Shown here piece after piece: positions 1-11,060 of a DNA stretch of 32,422 nt (its first letter is position 1; the number at the start of each line of letters is the position of its first letter). The DNA is from Bugula neritina (Eukaryota > Bryozoa > Gymnolaemata > Cheilostomatida > Bugulidae). The DNA lies in assembly GCA_964035545.1 (NCBI GenBank), contig CAXIUT010000106.1, forward strand, positions 1 to 32,422, given 5' to 3'. Made by a program: the position numbers and the translations under genes. A model generated the notes under the pieces. It was not told where the DNA came from and ran no database searches. It worked only from the letters and a program-made list of their open reading frames with translations.

Positions 1-113
1 CCCAACCCCAACCCCAACCCCAACCCCAACCCCAACCCCAACCCCAACCCCAACCCCAACCCCAACCCCAACCCCAACCCCAACCCCAACCCCAACCCCA
101 ACCCCAACCCCAA
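1..113. repeat. Left telomere, C4A2 repeats
   Basis: About 19 perfect CCCCAA units run from the first base to position 113, then unique AT-rich sequence begins. Read on the G strand, the chromosome terminus ends in TTGGG. C4A2/G4T2 is the telomere of oligohymenophorean ciliates. Together with the tract at 32320-32422 it marks a full macronuclear chromosome. Confidence 0.97.
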
Positions 114-497
114 TTCTTCTCTTAAGATATTGTCTTCAATGTTGGTTGAATGTTTTTCTTAGAAAAAAATGGTGTTTTCATTCATTTTCTCCATTTATGA
201 ATTAACTAATTTAAGTATTCGCATAACAAGAAAATTAACAATAAATTTATGATCATTTCTGATTAATAATTAACGAAAAAGAATAAATAACTTAGTTGAT
301 TTACCTTTAAAAGAATCGATTATTTAGTTTGAAATGAACACAATATGATACTTGATTTAGTAATAAATAATAAATAATAATAAAATTAATATGAATTACA
401 ATCTATCAATTTAGTTCAAGAGAGTTTATGAATTAACTGTATTTATTGCTACTGAATGTAAGATATTATTCATTTTATTTATTCAGGATATTAAGAT
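114..497. other. Left subtelomeric noncoding stretch
   Basis: This is 384 nt of very AT-rich sequence between the telomere and the first gene. I see no coding frame, RNA gene or repeat in it. It probably holds the promoter of the EF-hand gene at 498. Confidence 0.6.
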
Positions 498-1046
498 ATG
501 AGTAGAGCACACCAAAAATCTAAATAGACTATTAAAGTCGTTGCTACATCTGGAAAGGGCCCTTCTAGCCTCCCCTGGAAAGAGAGAATTCATCCCGATG
601 AATATCAAATTCTTCTCAGCACCTTCGAACTCTTTGATAGTGATCGATCAGGAACCATTGACCCAGAAGAAATTCATAAAATTATGGAAGAGCTTGGAGA
701 CTCACGCAAAGACACTCTTATCTTCACCATGATCGACGCACTCAGATATAAAAATAAACCCATTACTTTTGAAGAATTTGTTGATCTTGTATCTCCTCCC
801 GTTGGTGACGTCAAAACAAAAGACGGATTGAGAACCATTTTCAGACATCTTGATAAGGACCACGATGACTACATCAATTATGATTAATTGAAGAAGCTAG
901 CTAGACTTGCTGGAGATTCTATTAATGACGAAGAAATTTTGGAAACTCTTCATTCAATTTTCATCAACTATAAGACAGCCACCAACGAAGGACTTCACTT
1001 CGAAGAGTTTTATTCTCTTGTCAGCAATTATTATAAAAAGCATTGA
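498..1046 (+). CDS. EF-hand calcium-binding protein (calmodulin/centrin superfamily)
   Basis: An uninterrupted 182-codon frame when TAA/TAG are read as Glu, ending at TGA. Four EF-hand units can be seen. The first has a canonical loop DSDRSGTIDPEE near residues 48-59, and the third has DKDHDDYINYDE near residues 119-130. The second and fourth keep the helices (Phe-Glu-Glu-Phe ends) but have lost the calcium-ligand pattern. The twelfth residue of the third loop, the bidentate Glu in this family, is written TAA (885-887), which supports the Glu reading. Overall it resembles a divergent calmodulin or centrin, likely a calcium sensor with two working sites. The ATG at 498 is the first in frame after AT-rich leader sequence. 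No intron was needed. Confidence 0.85.
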
Positions 1047-1196
1047 TCCATCAACCATATTCATCAAGTATTTAGTCACTATTTAACATCTTTGTGAAAC
1101 TGATCGACTTTCTTTAATAAATATTGAATTTGTATTATTCAATTAGTCTGTAAAGCTGATTTATATATTTTATAGATATTAAATAAAATTAAGAAA

Positions 1197-2393
1197 ATGA
1201 GTTAAGAGGAACCTACCTTTTTTCCTACTCAAATCGCTCAAAAAGGCAATAACGAATCATAATTGCCTGAATCACCTGAATCTCCTTAGCCATCTCCTGA
1301 GCCAACAGTTTAAAAAGTTGAAGAAGATCTTTGCTCATTAAGACAACTTTTAACTGCTTTTAACTCTTTCGATCGAGAAGAAAAAGGGTTAATTCAACTT
1401 TAAAATAGCTAATAAATTCTTTCCACAAGAAATATCTCAACTTAAAACAGTATGCATCTCATAATATAGTTAAAGAATATCATGTTATGAGTCTTCCTCT
1501 GTTCGAAAATCAAGTTTCTTTCGATTAATTTCTCTTTATTCTTGGACTTGCTTAAAGTAGTGATAGTAAAGTTGAAGAAAAGTATGCATTATGCAAAAAG
1601 GTAGATGAAAGACTTATCGACTTTTTGAAGTAAATTCTTTGTTATGAAGATTATTGAACAAATATAGAAAAAAAAGTGAAAAGAGTGGTAATTATAAGGA
1701 AGCAAAGAACAGTAAAAATAAAATTGAAGAAATAAGAAATAGATAGTTAGAAAGAAGAAATAAGTACCTCAAAATATTGTATCAAAATTAGATCATTGAT
1801 ACTGAGAATGCTCAAAAAAATAAATTTTAAGAATTTTGTAGTACATGGGATCATTTTATGAACTAATATTAGTTGACAGCTTCAGATTTAGTCAAAAAAG
1901 TTAAAGAAAGACAAATAACTTAATTAAACTAATATTAACTCAAGGTTAGAGAATAACTTGCCTCAAAAATGCACTTTTCTAAATATCTACTTGAATTGCA
2001 ACTCAAATAAAAGTACTTGATCTATCATTAAGAAATCTTGTCAAATTGCAATAATATTAAAAAGCTAAAGAAGTCCAACAAGATATCGAGGACATGAAGA
2101 TAAAAGAGATTCGATAAAAAGAACTTGCAGATCAATAAATAGTCTAACTAAGACTTAAGGCACTAAGAAAACAGCAAGAATCTACAATAAGCACATTATT
2201 ACAAAAAATACAAAAGGATAGAAACGATCATATGAGACAACGTCAAACTGAGACCGAGAAGTTGATGGTGAGGAGTAAGACCCAATTAACATAAATAGAC
2301 CATAGATTTAGCGAGACAATGAAGAAGATTTATTAAGCTTTGCATAATTTGGGGCTTTAGAGTGATAAAAATATCAGGATTAACAAACAGTGA
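1197..2393 (+). CDS. Coiled-coil protein with a degenerate N-terminal EF-hand
   Basis: Three 20-nt introns (1450-1469, 1630-1649, 2013-2032), each GTA...AG, restore one frame of 378 codons to TGA at 2391. Residues about 1-40 are acidic and Pro-rich (PESPESPEPSPEP). Residues about 45-110 look like an EF-hand pair (AFNSFDREEKGLIQLE, then VSFDEFLFILGL) with few calcium ligands. From about residue 150 to the end it is a long charged coiled coil. One stretch has Trp-Asp-His-Phe-Met-Asn-Glu-Tyr-Glu, a pattern I associate with ciliate coiled-coil proteins without known function. It converges on the DHHC gene, with 34 nt between the two stops. A cytoskeletal or ciliary role is only a guess. Confidence 0.75.
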
Positions 2394-2427
2394 AGTTTAA
2401 AATATTAATGATAGTATGACTATTAAA

Positions 2428-3315
2428 TCAATTCATATATTTATGAGTATTTTGACTTTGATTTGGATTATTATTCTAGATTGTAGGTATAATAGCCATC
2501 GGTCTTCTCATCATTTGAATATTGTTATAGATTGATTGTGCTCTTTGCTAGCTAATTTCTTAAAAGGGATCGAAATGAGGTTCGTCAACATTGCACCACT
2601 GATTCTCAGGATCAGGTACATTATCGATCTTTTTCAGGAATTGTCTAGTATTATTGCCCGTAACTGATATAAAAATATGAAATCCAAAGAAACATAAAAG
2701 AGGCAATCCTAGAACTGCTCCAATTACTGATACAACTACGATGATGGCAGTTTGATTGATATCTTCATCTGATTTCTTAACGATAAAGACAACTGTATTG
2801 ATTATTGCCATAAGAACTGAAAGAAAGGTAAATCCTACGAACATAACAAAATACCGATAATTTCTTTTCCCGATACAATTACCTACAACTCCACAGTGAT
2901 GATCGAAATTTTAGACACAATTTTGGCATGATGAGCAATGGCTAGCTCTAGGTGGTCGATATATATGGCAAGTTTAGCAAAATTTTGCCTCATCTCTCCT
3001 TTATTACTAAAGAAAGATTTTAAATTTCTATCTGTTGTGATCGAGAAAAGGTCTGCGAGGAATAATACCAGGATCGGTGCAATTGGTCAGAAACATGAAT
3101 ATTTGCATGATGACAATGCATATATACAACAGAATTGGTAAAGCAGGAGTAACTTCCCAAGTAGTTCCAACTATGAAGATTGAAAAAGGAATGAGTATTC
3201 CAAGGAGACATATGTATATATAGATTATTCCTCCTAATTATCTTGGAGGTCCTGAAATACAACAGCCACAGCAGAACCGATTATTTCCAGGCCAAACTTC
3301 GTGAAGATAAGGCAT
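2428..3315 (-). CDS. DHHC-type protein S-palmitoyltransferase
   Basis: Transfers palmitate to protein cysteines at membranes. The frame of about 295 codons has no intron. In order it shows GNNRFCCGCC near the N-terminus, two membrane spans, the Asp-Pro-Gly-Ile-Ile-Pro-Arg motif that follows span 2, and the cysteine-rich domain with RPPRASHC. The catalytic Asp-His-His-Cys lies at about residues 138-141, followed by GNCIGKRNYRYF, then spans 3 and 4. The residue before Asn-Phe-Asp-His-His-Cys is a TAA codon where the family usually has Glu. The Pro-Trp common after DHHC is Val-Val here. The start used is the ATG at 3315-3313. A possible earlier ATG at 3400 would need a non-standard 25-nt intron. 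Family assignment is firm; substrate and organelle are unknown. Confidence 0.92.
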
Positions 3316-3799
3316 ATTTATATTATTATAACCGTATAAACTATCTAGTTCAATCACATTTATATCAACTAGCCAAAAGTTTATCAATTCGTATTGACAT
3401 AGACCTGGAAATATTTTTATTTAATCAAAAAAAATGGAGATGATTCGAATGATAAGTTAACATAAAAATGTTTGAGAAAAGCATAGTTAACTAAGAATCT
3501 GTATCAGAAAGTTTAGATTAAAAATTTAAGAGGTTAAACTTATGAGTGGAAAGCTTGAGAAGTTTAGTTTTAAGGAATATTTTAATTGAGAGGTTAGTTG
3601 GGTTAATAATGATATGAAATAGCTAATTCAGAAGGGGTACAAATCATGTTGCCTCACTTTCTGCTTTGTCTTCTTTTACGTTTTAGTCTTCTCATTCTTT
3701 TCTTTGCCCACTTCTCTCTCATTGTATGGATATAAATATATAATTATAAATGATTAAAAAAATAATATTCATCTCACAAAAAATTAGATCAAACATCAC
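3316..3799. other. Intergenic region between the DHHC and carbonic-anhydrase-like genes
   Basis: This is 484 nt. The minus frame of the DHHC gene stays open a long way upstream because TGA is the only stop, but residues before 3315 show no conservation I recognise. The rest is AT-rich. It should hold the DHHC promoter and the 3' end of the gene at 3800-4588. Confidence 0.5.
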
Positions 3800-4588
3800 T
3801 CATAACTCTGTCTTCTCTTCAGATATTTTTTATCCCTTCCTATTTTATCCTATCTCGTTCAAGTCTGAGAGTCTTTTAAAAATTCCATGATATTCTAAGG
3901 ATTCTTAATCTATTTGACCTTTCATTATCTTTTTAACCTCTTCAAATTATTTTTCACTCATCAAAAGCAGCTATCTTCTGACAAGCCAAAGATATGATTT
4001 ATCTTAAGGATATTATGAATGAATTCCTTTATACAGGACCATCTAAATTAAAATAATTCTTACATTAAGACCAGGAACTAAAGGAAGAAGCTCATTAAGA
4101 TCTACTATTGATCCATTTTTTATGTTTTAGTTCAAGAAAGTGCTCAAAGTGAATCCGTTTTAAGGCGCATATTCAGTTACTACAAAACTTATTGACAAGG
4201 ATAGACCTCGATGTTTCCAGGAAGAATTGCTTTTCTCATCAAGTTAGTACTCAATTTGCATTTCTAATACTTATTGAGTTAGGTCTGCAATTCTATGCTG
4301 CGGGGGATATTTGAAAGAAAATTTAGTTCCTTTATACTTATGTTCAGACCCTGAACCACTCAAAATAAGAGTTGATATATCCCCATGAAAAAATGTTCCA
4401 TTTGATTGATGAATAATCGTAATAGGACTCTATTTATTTTTAATGATAAATGAGAAGGCATTGTTAGGTTTGATAGGCAAGGAGGTGAGAGAGATGGGTT
4501 CGGGGATAGTTTATTTCTTGCAGACAGAAGAGGTAGCGATAATGAGTTGTCCTATTAGGAGAGTGACTAATAGTAGAATACCTTTCAT
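3800..4588 (-). CDS. Secreted alpha-carbonic-anhydrase-like protein, probably acatalytic
   Basis: About 255 aa after removing a 21-nt intron (4043-4063). Residues 1-21 form a clear signal peptide (MKGILLLVTLLIGQLIIATSS). Family landmarks follow: KESPITI matches the Gln-Ser-Pro-Ile segment, FKYPPQHRI matches the phenylalanine-rich strand that carries two zinc histidines, LEMQI matches the strand of the third, and YLWLVRRELLLMSEKEF matches the Trp/Ser/Gln segment near the end. All three zinc ligands appear replaced (His-X-His by Ser-Phe-Lys; His by Gln), so CO2 hydration is unlikely. A carbonic-anhydrase-related binding or matrix protein is the better guess. The intron keeps the frame either way, but removing it restores the expected Tyr-Lys-Gly segment. 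Confidence 0.62.
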
Positions 4589-4662
4589 AGAAGTAGTTAT
4601 TATCGCTAAAGAATGAATATAAGTTAGAAATCTTTAATTATCATATCAATCCAGAGACAATT

Positions 4663-5304
4663 TCATTTTACCACTTTGTATTTATTAAATAAACCTTTCA
4701 AATGCTCATTTTCTTGCTAGTTTTCCTCACCTACTGGTCCAGATACTACTTGCTTCTATGTCTCTGATATCATCTCTAGCAATTATTTCTTTCTTCGATT
4801 CCATTTGATCTTGGTTCTTTCCCATTCGTCTATCTTCTGCCTGTAACCTTATAACTATCTTTGGCATCCAAATATTTCTTCATCTAGTTCGATTTATCTT
4901 GCTTCTTGTTCTTAATATTCTCTTTGTAAAGATTAATTTTGTGCTTTAAGTTTTTTTCCTTCTTCAACAATACTATCAACTCCTTACCCAATACTCTCCA
5001 TCTGTTTTTAAAGGCTAGCTGCTTACTCTTTTTATGTGATCACTGTCTATAGTTGGTTTTTCATAGTTTCTAACTCTTCTTGCTGCCTTTTACGAGTGGA
5101 TTGAATTAAAAAAAGTAGAAATTATGATCTATCTGAGGTATTTTTCTTTTCAAGTTGTAATAGAGATTCGTAGTTATAGATGGCTACTTATATTTCTTAT
5201 TCAAGAAAACGAACTTGAGATGATTGTTGTTGAGATGTCATTGATTGGTTGTTGGGATGTTCTTGGCCTTCCAAAATTTTACTACTATTGTATTCAAAAC
5301 TCAT
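4663..5304 (-). CDS. Coiled-coil protein, unknown function
   Basis: An intronless 213-codon frame from ATG (5304-5302) to TGA (4665-4663). The N-terminal 40 residues are Gln/Ser-rich. The rest is heptad-like and rich in Glu, Lys and Gln (for example RQQEELETMKNQLETV, then KKLKAQNESLQREYEEQE), with TAA/TAG giving many of the Glu residues. There is no membrane span or enzyme motif. It lies tail-to-head with the next minus-strand gene, whose stop is only 48 nt upstream. A structural or ciliary role is plausible but not shown. Confidence 0.72.
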
Positions 5305-5351
5305 TCAAGTAAGTTGATATTAATATATTAAATCATAAATCGAAAACATTA

Positions 5352-6346
5352 TCATAATCTTCTACCTTTCTGACTTGTATAAATCCTCCTTTTGTTCATA
5401 TAATTCACTAGTTTAATACGATTCTTTTACATATAGTTTTCTTCACTGGCTTCAAATACCACTTTGAAGCTCTCATCGAATAACAATCTTTAAAGAAATT
5501 TTAGAAATTAGCCATGAGAAAAAAACATTCGAAGAAGTTATCTATCTTATCAATGAATTACTTTTTGTTAGAAATAGAGAATTGATCCATAGATAGAAGT
5601 CTTGTCTCATCCTTTCTTCCTCGATTCTGTATTTATCTCTTCCATCCTTAAACACAGACCTTCCACAATTCATAAAGATCTTTTTTCTAAACTTGCTATT
5701 GGTGTTGCAATACTGCTGTTCTTTATAAATCTTGAGATTTTTCTCTTAAGGCTCGAATAATTTCATTTTTTTACCTTATTTATCTTTTTAGTCTGACCAT
5801 TTATCTTTAAACTTATGGGATTCTATTTTATTGAGAAGTTTTTGCTTTTTAAGGCAAGCTTTTAAAAGCTATTTCTGAAAGGTTCTTTTTCAGTTGTTCT
5901 ACATTGATTTAAACCTCATTTGATTTTAATTTTTAAGCTAAATAAATCAAATAAATACTTTAAAGAAGATGTTTGTAGATGGCGATTTGTTCTGATGCAT
6001 TACTCGACTGGGCAGTAAGATTTTTATGATCATCAAGAAGAGATTGATGTTGTGAGTTAAGTTTTAGACATTAATATTTGAAATAATCTCTTTCTTTAAG
6101 TACAGTTTCAAGTTGAATAGCCAATGTGTTATTGATGAATTTGTCTTAAATTGTATTTTTAAGCTCTTCAAGTAACTTAACTAGTTCATGTATTTTGAGA
6201 CGATAGCATTTCAGAAATTGTTATTCATGACGATGGACAGTTTATTAAAATGTACTGTTCATGCTTTGGGTTGCTTCTTCTATACTAAGCAAAAGCTTCT
6301 TTATCAAATTTTATGATTCCTTCACTTTATCGAATGATAATGTCAT
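5352..6346 (-). CDS. Coiled-coil protein, unknown function
   Basis: Two introns, 5938-5958 (21 nt) and 5542-5561 (20 nt), join three exons into about 317 codons. Skipping the second intron gives a much poorer frame; with it the C-terminus reads KVVFEASEENYMEKNRIKLV and ends in a basic tail. Heptad stretches fill the middle (VEREMVRLKREIREKNEII). The start is set at the ATG 6346-6344. A second in-frame ATG lies at 6391-6389, and the frame stays open from there into the telomeric tract at 6457 as a Pro-Gln repeat, so the true 5' end may have been lost or replaced. Confidence 0.68.
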
Positions 6347-6456
6347 AGAAATATTATTAATATTCCAAATAATAAATAATTTTGAAACCATATTAATAGT
6401 CCTAAAATATATTTCTGATCCTATTGATGTTTATTATAGTTTTTATCTATGAAAAA

Positions 6457-6567
6457 GGGGTTGGGGTTGGGGTTGGGGTTGGGGTTGGGGTTGGGGTTGG
6501 GGTTGGGGTTGGGGTTGGGGTTGGGGTTGGGGTTGGGGTTGGGGTTGGGGTTGGGGTTGGGGTTGGG
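6457..6567. repeat. Internal telomeric tract 1 (G4T2)
   Basis: 111 nt of perfect GGGGTT repeats on the + strand, in the orientation of a right chromosome end. The left junction is AAAAA then GGGG; the right edge ends TTGGG and is followed by AGAAGC. It lies between two divergent genes: the minus-strand gene starts 111-66 nt to the left, and the plus-strand gene to the right has no start codon. Any frame across it gives only two-residue repeats, so it is not considered coding. Confidence 0.97.
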
Positions 6568-7067
6568 AGAAGCATAAAGAACTCATTGAAAATAACGAAA
6601 AAGTTGTTGAAGATAAGATAGGTATCACATAATTGAAAAAATAAGCAGCTTTAAAAAAAGAAGAAATCAAAAGAAAAAAATAAAGTAAAAATGATAAACC
6701 AGTATTAATTCCAATCAGAGATACTCCAGTTGAACCAGTTCCTGAACCAGTGAATGATAACCAAAAGTGTGAGAGAGCTACTCAAGATCAATTTGAATAT
6801 TTTCAATCTTACATAAGTCAAAGATAAAAAGAGAGGAAGTTTGATTAATAAGAATAAGTCAGACTTGATATGTTTGCTTTACAGCAGCAAATGTATAAAC
6901 AAAAACAAGAATAAAAAGTAGCTCCATCAAGAGGTATCACAATAGTTATGGAAAAATAAGTAGAAAAACCTAAGAAAAAGACTCTTATGAAGATAAAAAT
7001 AAAGAAAAAAGGAGATAATTAAGGAGAACAATATTAATAGAAAAATAAAATAAGAGTCCTCGAATGA
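6567..7067 (+). CDS. Lys/Glu-rich protein, 5' end missing at telomeric tract
   Basis: A 166-codon frame running out of the telomeric tract to TGA at 7065-7067. The first residues after the tract are Glu-Lys-His-Lys-Glu-Leu. There is no in-frame Met until about 90 residues later, so the 5' end has been replaced or deleted. The protein is strongly charged ([18 protein letters not shown]), has a Pro-Val-Glu-Pro linker and ends in a basic segment ([15 protein letters not shown]). No known domain was recognised. The next gene on the same strand starts 120 nt downstream. Confidence 0.6.
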
Positions 7068-7187
7068 TTGTTCTTTTTACTTTATTAAAATTGAAATTAA
7101 TTCTTAGGATATAGATTAATCTTTTTGTTTTGATGCAATTTTAAACATATTCCTTAAAATATATTTCAGTTAACAATCATAATAACA

Positions 7188-8698
7188 ATGGAGAACCAAG
7201 CAAAAGCAACTTCGTATAAAGACTTGCTCAAAAGTTTCCAACAGGCGGACAATCAAGGTCAAACACCTCGAAATAAAAAACTAATCTATCGTCCTACTCA
7301 ACCTAAACAACTTGTAGCTTCAAAGAAAAATAAATAAAACATTATCACCAAAAGTCACACCCAAAGCATTCATTAAAAATCAATAATTCATAGATCTGAA
7401 TGGATAGAAGAAGATGTATTAAAATAATTCAATGATAAAAGAAAGGATAAACAACAAGAACTCAATTATAATAAATTCATAACTGAAATTACAAATATTT
7501 TGGCTGCTCTTACTGGAATCATTCCTCCAGAACTTCTTATTCACAAATTAACCTATTTACAATTTCTTTAAGCTCTAAAATAATTAGCTCTTATCAAAGA
7601 TAGTTATTAGCCGAGTTTCAATGATTCACCATCTTCTCTTTGGAATGAATTAGGTTCTAACGGACATACATGTGGGGCATTTATCCTTTATATAGCTAGT
7701 ATCCTTAATATGAAGAAAGGATAGGATTAGAATACTTTAAAATACCTATATTTATCTAAAAAGTATGCTTAGTTGAAATATACAAGAATGGAACTTTTAG
7801 GCAAAATTAAAACAACTCACGATGAGTAAGAATTTCCTTTTACACCATGTATATCTCAGAGAAGTAGAACTTTAGCTGCTAGTCGTTCTAAATCTAAAAA
7901 CAGGCATTAGAAATGTTTTGTTCAAAAAAGTGTTAATAATTATCTTTAAGAAAACCAGTAATAACATAATTAAATTTACCCTTAAGATACACTAGCAGGA
8001 AATCGTCGTTCTTAGATATTGTATAAACTTGCTAAAGAGAAATCTCTTTAGAAAAGAAGAGATAAAAAATCAAATTAAGTATAATACTAAAAGTCGATTA
8101 AAGAATTGACTTTTCGCCCTAAAATTCATCCAAATAATAAACCTAAAAATAAGAAAACTATTCATGGATAACAAGATTCAATAAATAGAATTATTAGAGG
8201 GAGAATCTAAAGATAAGTTCGCAGAATTATCAATCAAAAAGGTTTGCCTTATAATGAAAAACTTTTCGAAAGAATGAAAAAATAAAAATATTAGGCATTA
8301 CAAAAGGAAAAGAAAATTGAATGTCCCTATCATGACTAGTTTCTATAAAACTAGATAATACAAGTTTCTTAACCCTTATAACAGCCTTAGACTTAGACTT
8401 AGCCTTCACCTGAATAAATAATTGAAAAAGAATAAAAGAAATTAAAAGCTCAACCTATAGTTTTAACTATTGAAGTTGATCAAGATAGATGCTAAAAGCT
8501 AATAATAGATGACCCTAGTAAGTATAAAGAAGCAGCATTAAAGTTTATTCAAGATTTAAGTATTTATTTTTTGATATAGATCTTGGTCAATAGATGTATG
8601 ATAAACTAATTTAAGGAATTTAGAGGGCTTTAAAATTTCAATTGACCCAAGTAGATTAGGATTCTTGTGAATCAGAACGTGAATCTATTGAATAATGA
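7188..8698 (+). CDS. Conserved-looking basic protein, unknown function
   Basis: 496 codons with one 20-nt intron (8560-8579). Without it the frame would stop 40 codons early in poor sequence. Residues about 85-185 form a helical region (LTYLQFLEALKELALI, then Trp-Asn-Glu-Leu). A basic region with QRSRTLAASRSKSK follows, then a region with LTFRPKIHPNNKPKNKK, a pattern seen in microtubule- or cilium-associated proteins of protists. The C-terminal 100 residues are acidic. No catalytic motif is visible. The ATG at 7188 is the first in frame and follows an AT-rich leader. Confidence 0.72.
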
Positions 8699-8816
8699 TT
8701 TTTTTTATAGAACTAACTACTTTTTATCAAGCTAGTTCCAATTTATTATGAACTATTATTAAATCTTTAATAAAATTACATATTTAAAGATTAAATATTA
8801 ATTGTTTGTCCGATAA

Positions 8817-9190
8817 ATGGAGAACGCTCAAAGCGAATATCAAAAGAAGATGGCTTAATAGGCTCAAAGACAGTAGTAGATATATAACTAAGATAAGCAT
8901 AAGAGCAACGTCAAGCAATTTTAATTCAGTTACTTACTCCTGAAGCAAAATAAAGATGTACTTATGTCTAACATAGTAATGAAAATAAAGACAGTCAAAC
9001 CTTAAAAAGCGATGGGAATTGAAAATTCAATCATTAAAGCAGCTCAATCAGGAATGCTAAAGAATAGATTGTCCGAAAAGGAATTAGTTGCTTTATTGGA
9101 GAGAGAAAGTGAGAGTAAAGCTGAACAAAAGATAACAGTATAATCAATATTATAAAGTTTAAACGTCATGGAATTGATGATGATTGGTGA
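8817..9190 (+). CDS. PDCD5: PDCD5 family DNA-binding protein
   Basis: 104 aa encoded in four tiny exons. The introns are 8873-8892 (20), 8958-8976 (19) and 9138-9157 (20). The spliced product matches the PDCD5/TFAR19 family along its length: an acidic N-terminal helix, then AEEQRQAILIQLLTPEAKER, the hallmark VKPEK, IENSIIKAAQSGML, LSEKELVALLERES, and a basic-then-acidic end (FKRHGIDDDW). Human PDCD5 is slightly longer (125 aa). Family members bind DNA and, in animals, link to cell death and to the TIP60 acetyltransferase; the role in ciliates is not known. The 19-nt intron is needed to give the Leu-Met-Lys-Ile-Lys join that matches the family. Confidence 0.93.
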
Positions 9191-9293
9191 TTTAGTATAT
9201 ATTCATCAAAAATATTATCTTATAATCAAAGAAGAAACCTCCAAATTTGTTGGTTTGAATATGATTCTTATTATTTGCTAATTTAAATTAAAT

Positions 9294-10367
9294 ATGAATC
9301 AAATAAGAGCAAGTGCTCCTTCTTAAATATCCATCAAGCGGCAAGGTCTCTTAAAAGAACTACAAAATATATCTAGAGAAAACATCAAGAAAAGAGCCAG
9401 AAGCTAATTGATTAAAGTACTTACTAATACATAACTTGATGATATACTCGAAAATACTTCATCTTCTATTCGAACTCAATAACTATCAACTCTGGTCAAA
9501 TATGCTAATTAACAATATCCTAAGGCAATTGCTCATATTGGAAACCTTCTTCTTGATGATATTTTGAGGGTTTCTTAACTTTAAAAATTTCATCTAGAAC
9601 CAGGATATCATCCATATTGGCTCTGGCTTATCGAAGTGCTTGTTGAAAAAGACTACTGCACACTTAATTTGGTTTAGCACTGCATAAAATCCATTTCCAA
9701 TAAAAGATCTTAAAAAATTGTTAAGAGCGCATTAACTGTACTGTACAAGATAACTACTTCTAGTTTACATTCTCCTCTTTTACTAAGAGATGAAGAAGCT
9801 CTTTTATCGATTTTAAATGCTACTTTTAGAGAAGATTCAGCTTCAGACATGGCTTTTTTACTAATTTACCAATTATTAAAAAAAAGCAACAAATCATTTA
9901 TTCAAAGATTTTAAGATGGAATTTTAAGATAAAAGCTGGTAAACTTGCTACTTCTTGGAAGTCTTAAAAAATCTATTTCAAAAATAACAACAATCAAGAT
10001 AATTTATTAATTTTTAAGCAAAGGACTTTATCTCAAATAACTTGAATAGACTATTCTGATGTTAATAAAGCAATCTCCATCTTTAAATGCTGAAGAACTA
10101 ATTCTTACTTATCTAAATTTATTTATAAGTGAATCAACTCGAAGTTCTCTTTTGAGCATGATCGATTTAGGATTGATAGTTTAGATGAGAAACTTGAAAG
10201 AACATTTTATGGAGAATTAAGATTACGACAATCATGCGAAATTAATCAGCATAGCGAGATAGTTAAATCAGATATCTAAAGAAATTGAAGGGATGGGAAA
10301 AGGAATAAATCGTGAATTATCAAGGTTTTAATTACTTGGATATTCTAACAAACTTTAGCTTTGCTGA
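9294..10367 (+). CDS. ARM/HEAT-like helical repeat protein
   Basis: An intronless frame of 357 codons ending at TGA 10365-10367. It is almost entirely leucine-rich amphipathic helices of about 40 residues each (for example NLVEHCIKSISNKRSEKIV, then SALTVLYKITTSSL), typical of an armadillo or HEAT solenoid. The basic N-terminus (KELQNISRENIKKRARSEL) resembles the start of importin-alpha proteins, but the similarity is too weak to assign it. The next gene starts 35 nt downstream on the same strand. Confidence 0.65.
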
Positions 10368-10402
10368 TATATATTTTTTTTTATACTTATTTTACACTAT
10401 AA

Positions 10403-11060
10403 ATGAATTCTTTGCCGACAAATATACAATTCTACCTGAAACGCTATCAATAAAAAATGAAAGGTATATCTCGATTAAACAAGGATCGAGTGAATTAGCT
10501 TTGAATTCAATTAGACAGAGCATCTAGCAGTTCAATAAGTAGAGATGTTAAAATATTAAATTGAGAAATATTGAAATAGAACCATATGAAAATGATAAAG
10601 GAATATAGTATTCACTATTATACTTGATAAAAATTAAAGGAAGAAAAGTACTTTATCTATTATCAAGAATACCTACTATCAAAACAGAATTCTTAGCTTT
10701 TATCTTTTTGTTTTTGATGGTTTTCCCAAAGAACCTCCTTAAATTATAGCTGGAAATCTTTTCGATTCAGTTAAAAAATAAGAAATAAGATTTATGCATA
10801 TCAATGTGGCAGAGAGCGGTCAGTTTTGTACAAAAACAAACCAATAAAATGGCTAATACTTTAAGGGAACAACTTTAAAGGATATTTTAGTTGAGTTATA
10901 GAATACAATATATGAGCCAAACATAGCAAGTTCTTACAATAATATCCTTTTTGATGCGTTTAATGCTCAAGCAGGCAATCAATAATACTACCAACTCCTT
11001 AATAAGCAGGCTCGGTTGCTTTAAGAAGATTATTCATCAGATGAAGATGATGATTATTGA
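10403..11060 (+). CDS. Ubiquitin-conjugating enzyme (UBC fold) or UBC-like protein
   Basis: 205 aa with two 20-nt introns (10464-10483 and 10648-10667). The spliced product shows the E2 order: an N-terminal helix, beta strands (YSLLYLIKIKGRKNTYYQNR), FPKEPPEII (the FP..YP..PP region), then HINVAESGQFC with Cys at about residue 129 in the place of the catalytic cysteine. A second helix LKDILVELENTIYEPN and a C-terminal helix follow. The usual His-Pro-Asn is His-Ile-Asn here, so activity is likely but not certain. It ends in an acidic tail (SSDEDDDY). A decayed copy of its 3' half lies at 15045-15343. Confidence 0.82.

Noticed and set aside
6424-6670. Gly-Val and Gln-Pro repeat proteins crossing 6457-6567
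   Set aside because: They are translations of telomeric repeat with no start or domain outside it; any frame of G4T2 gives two-residue repeats.
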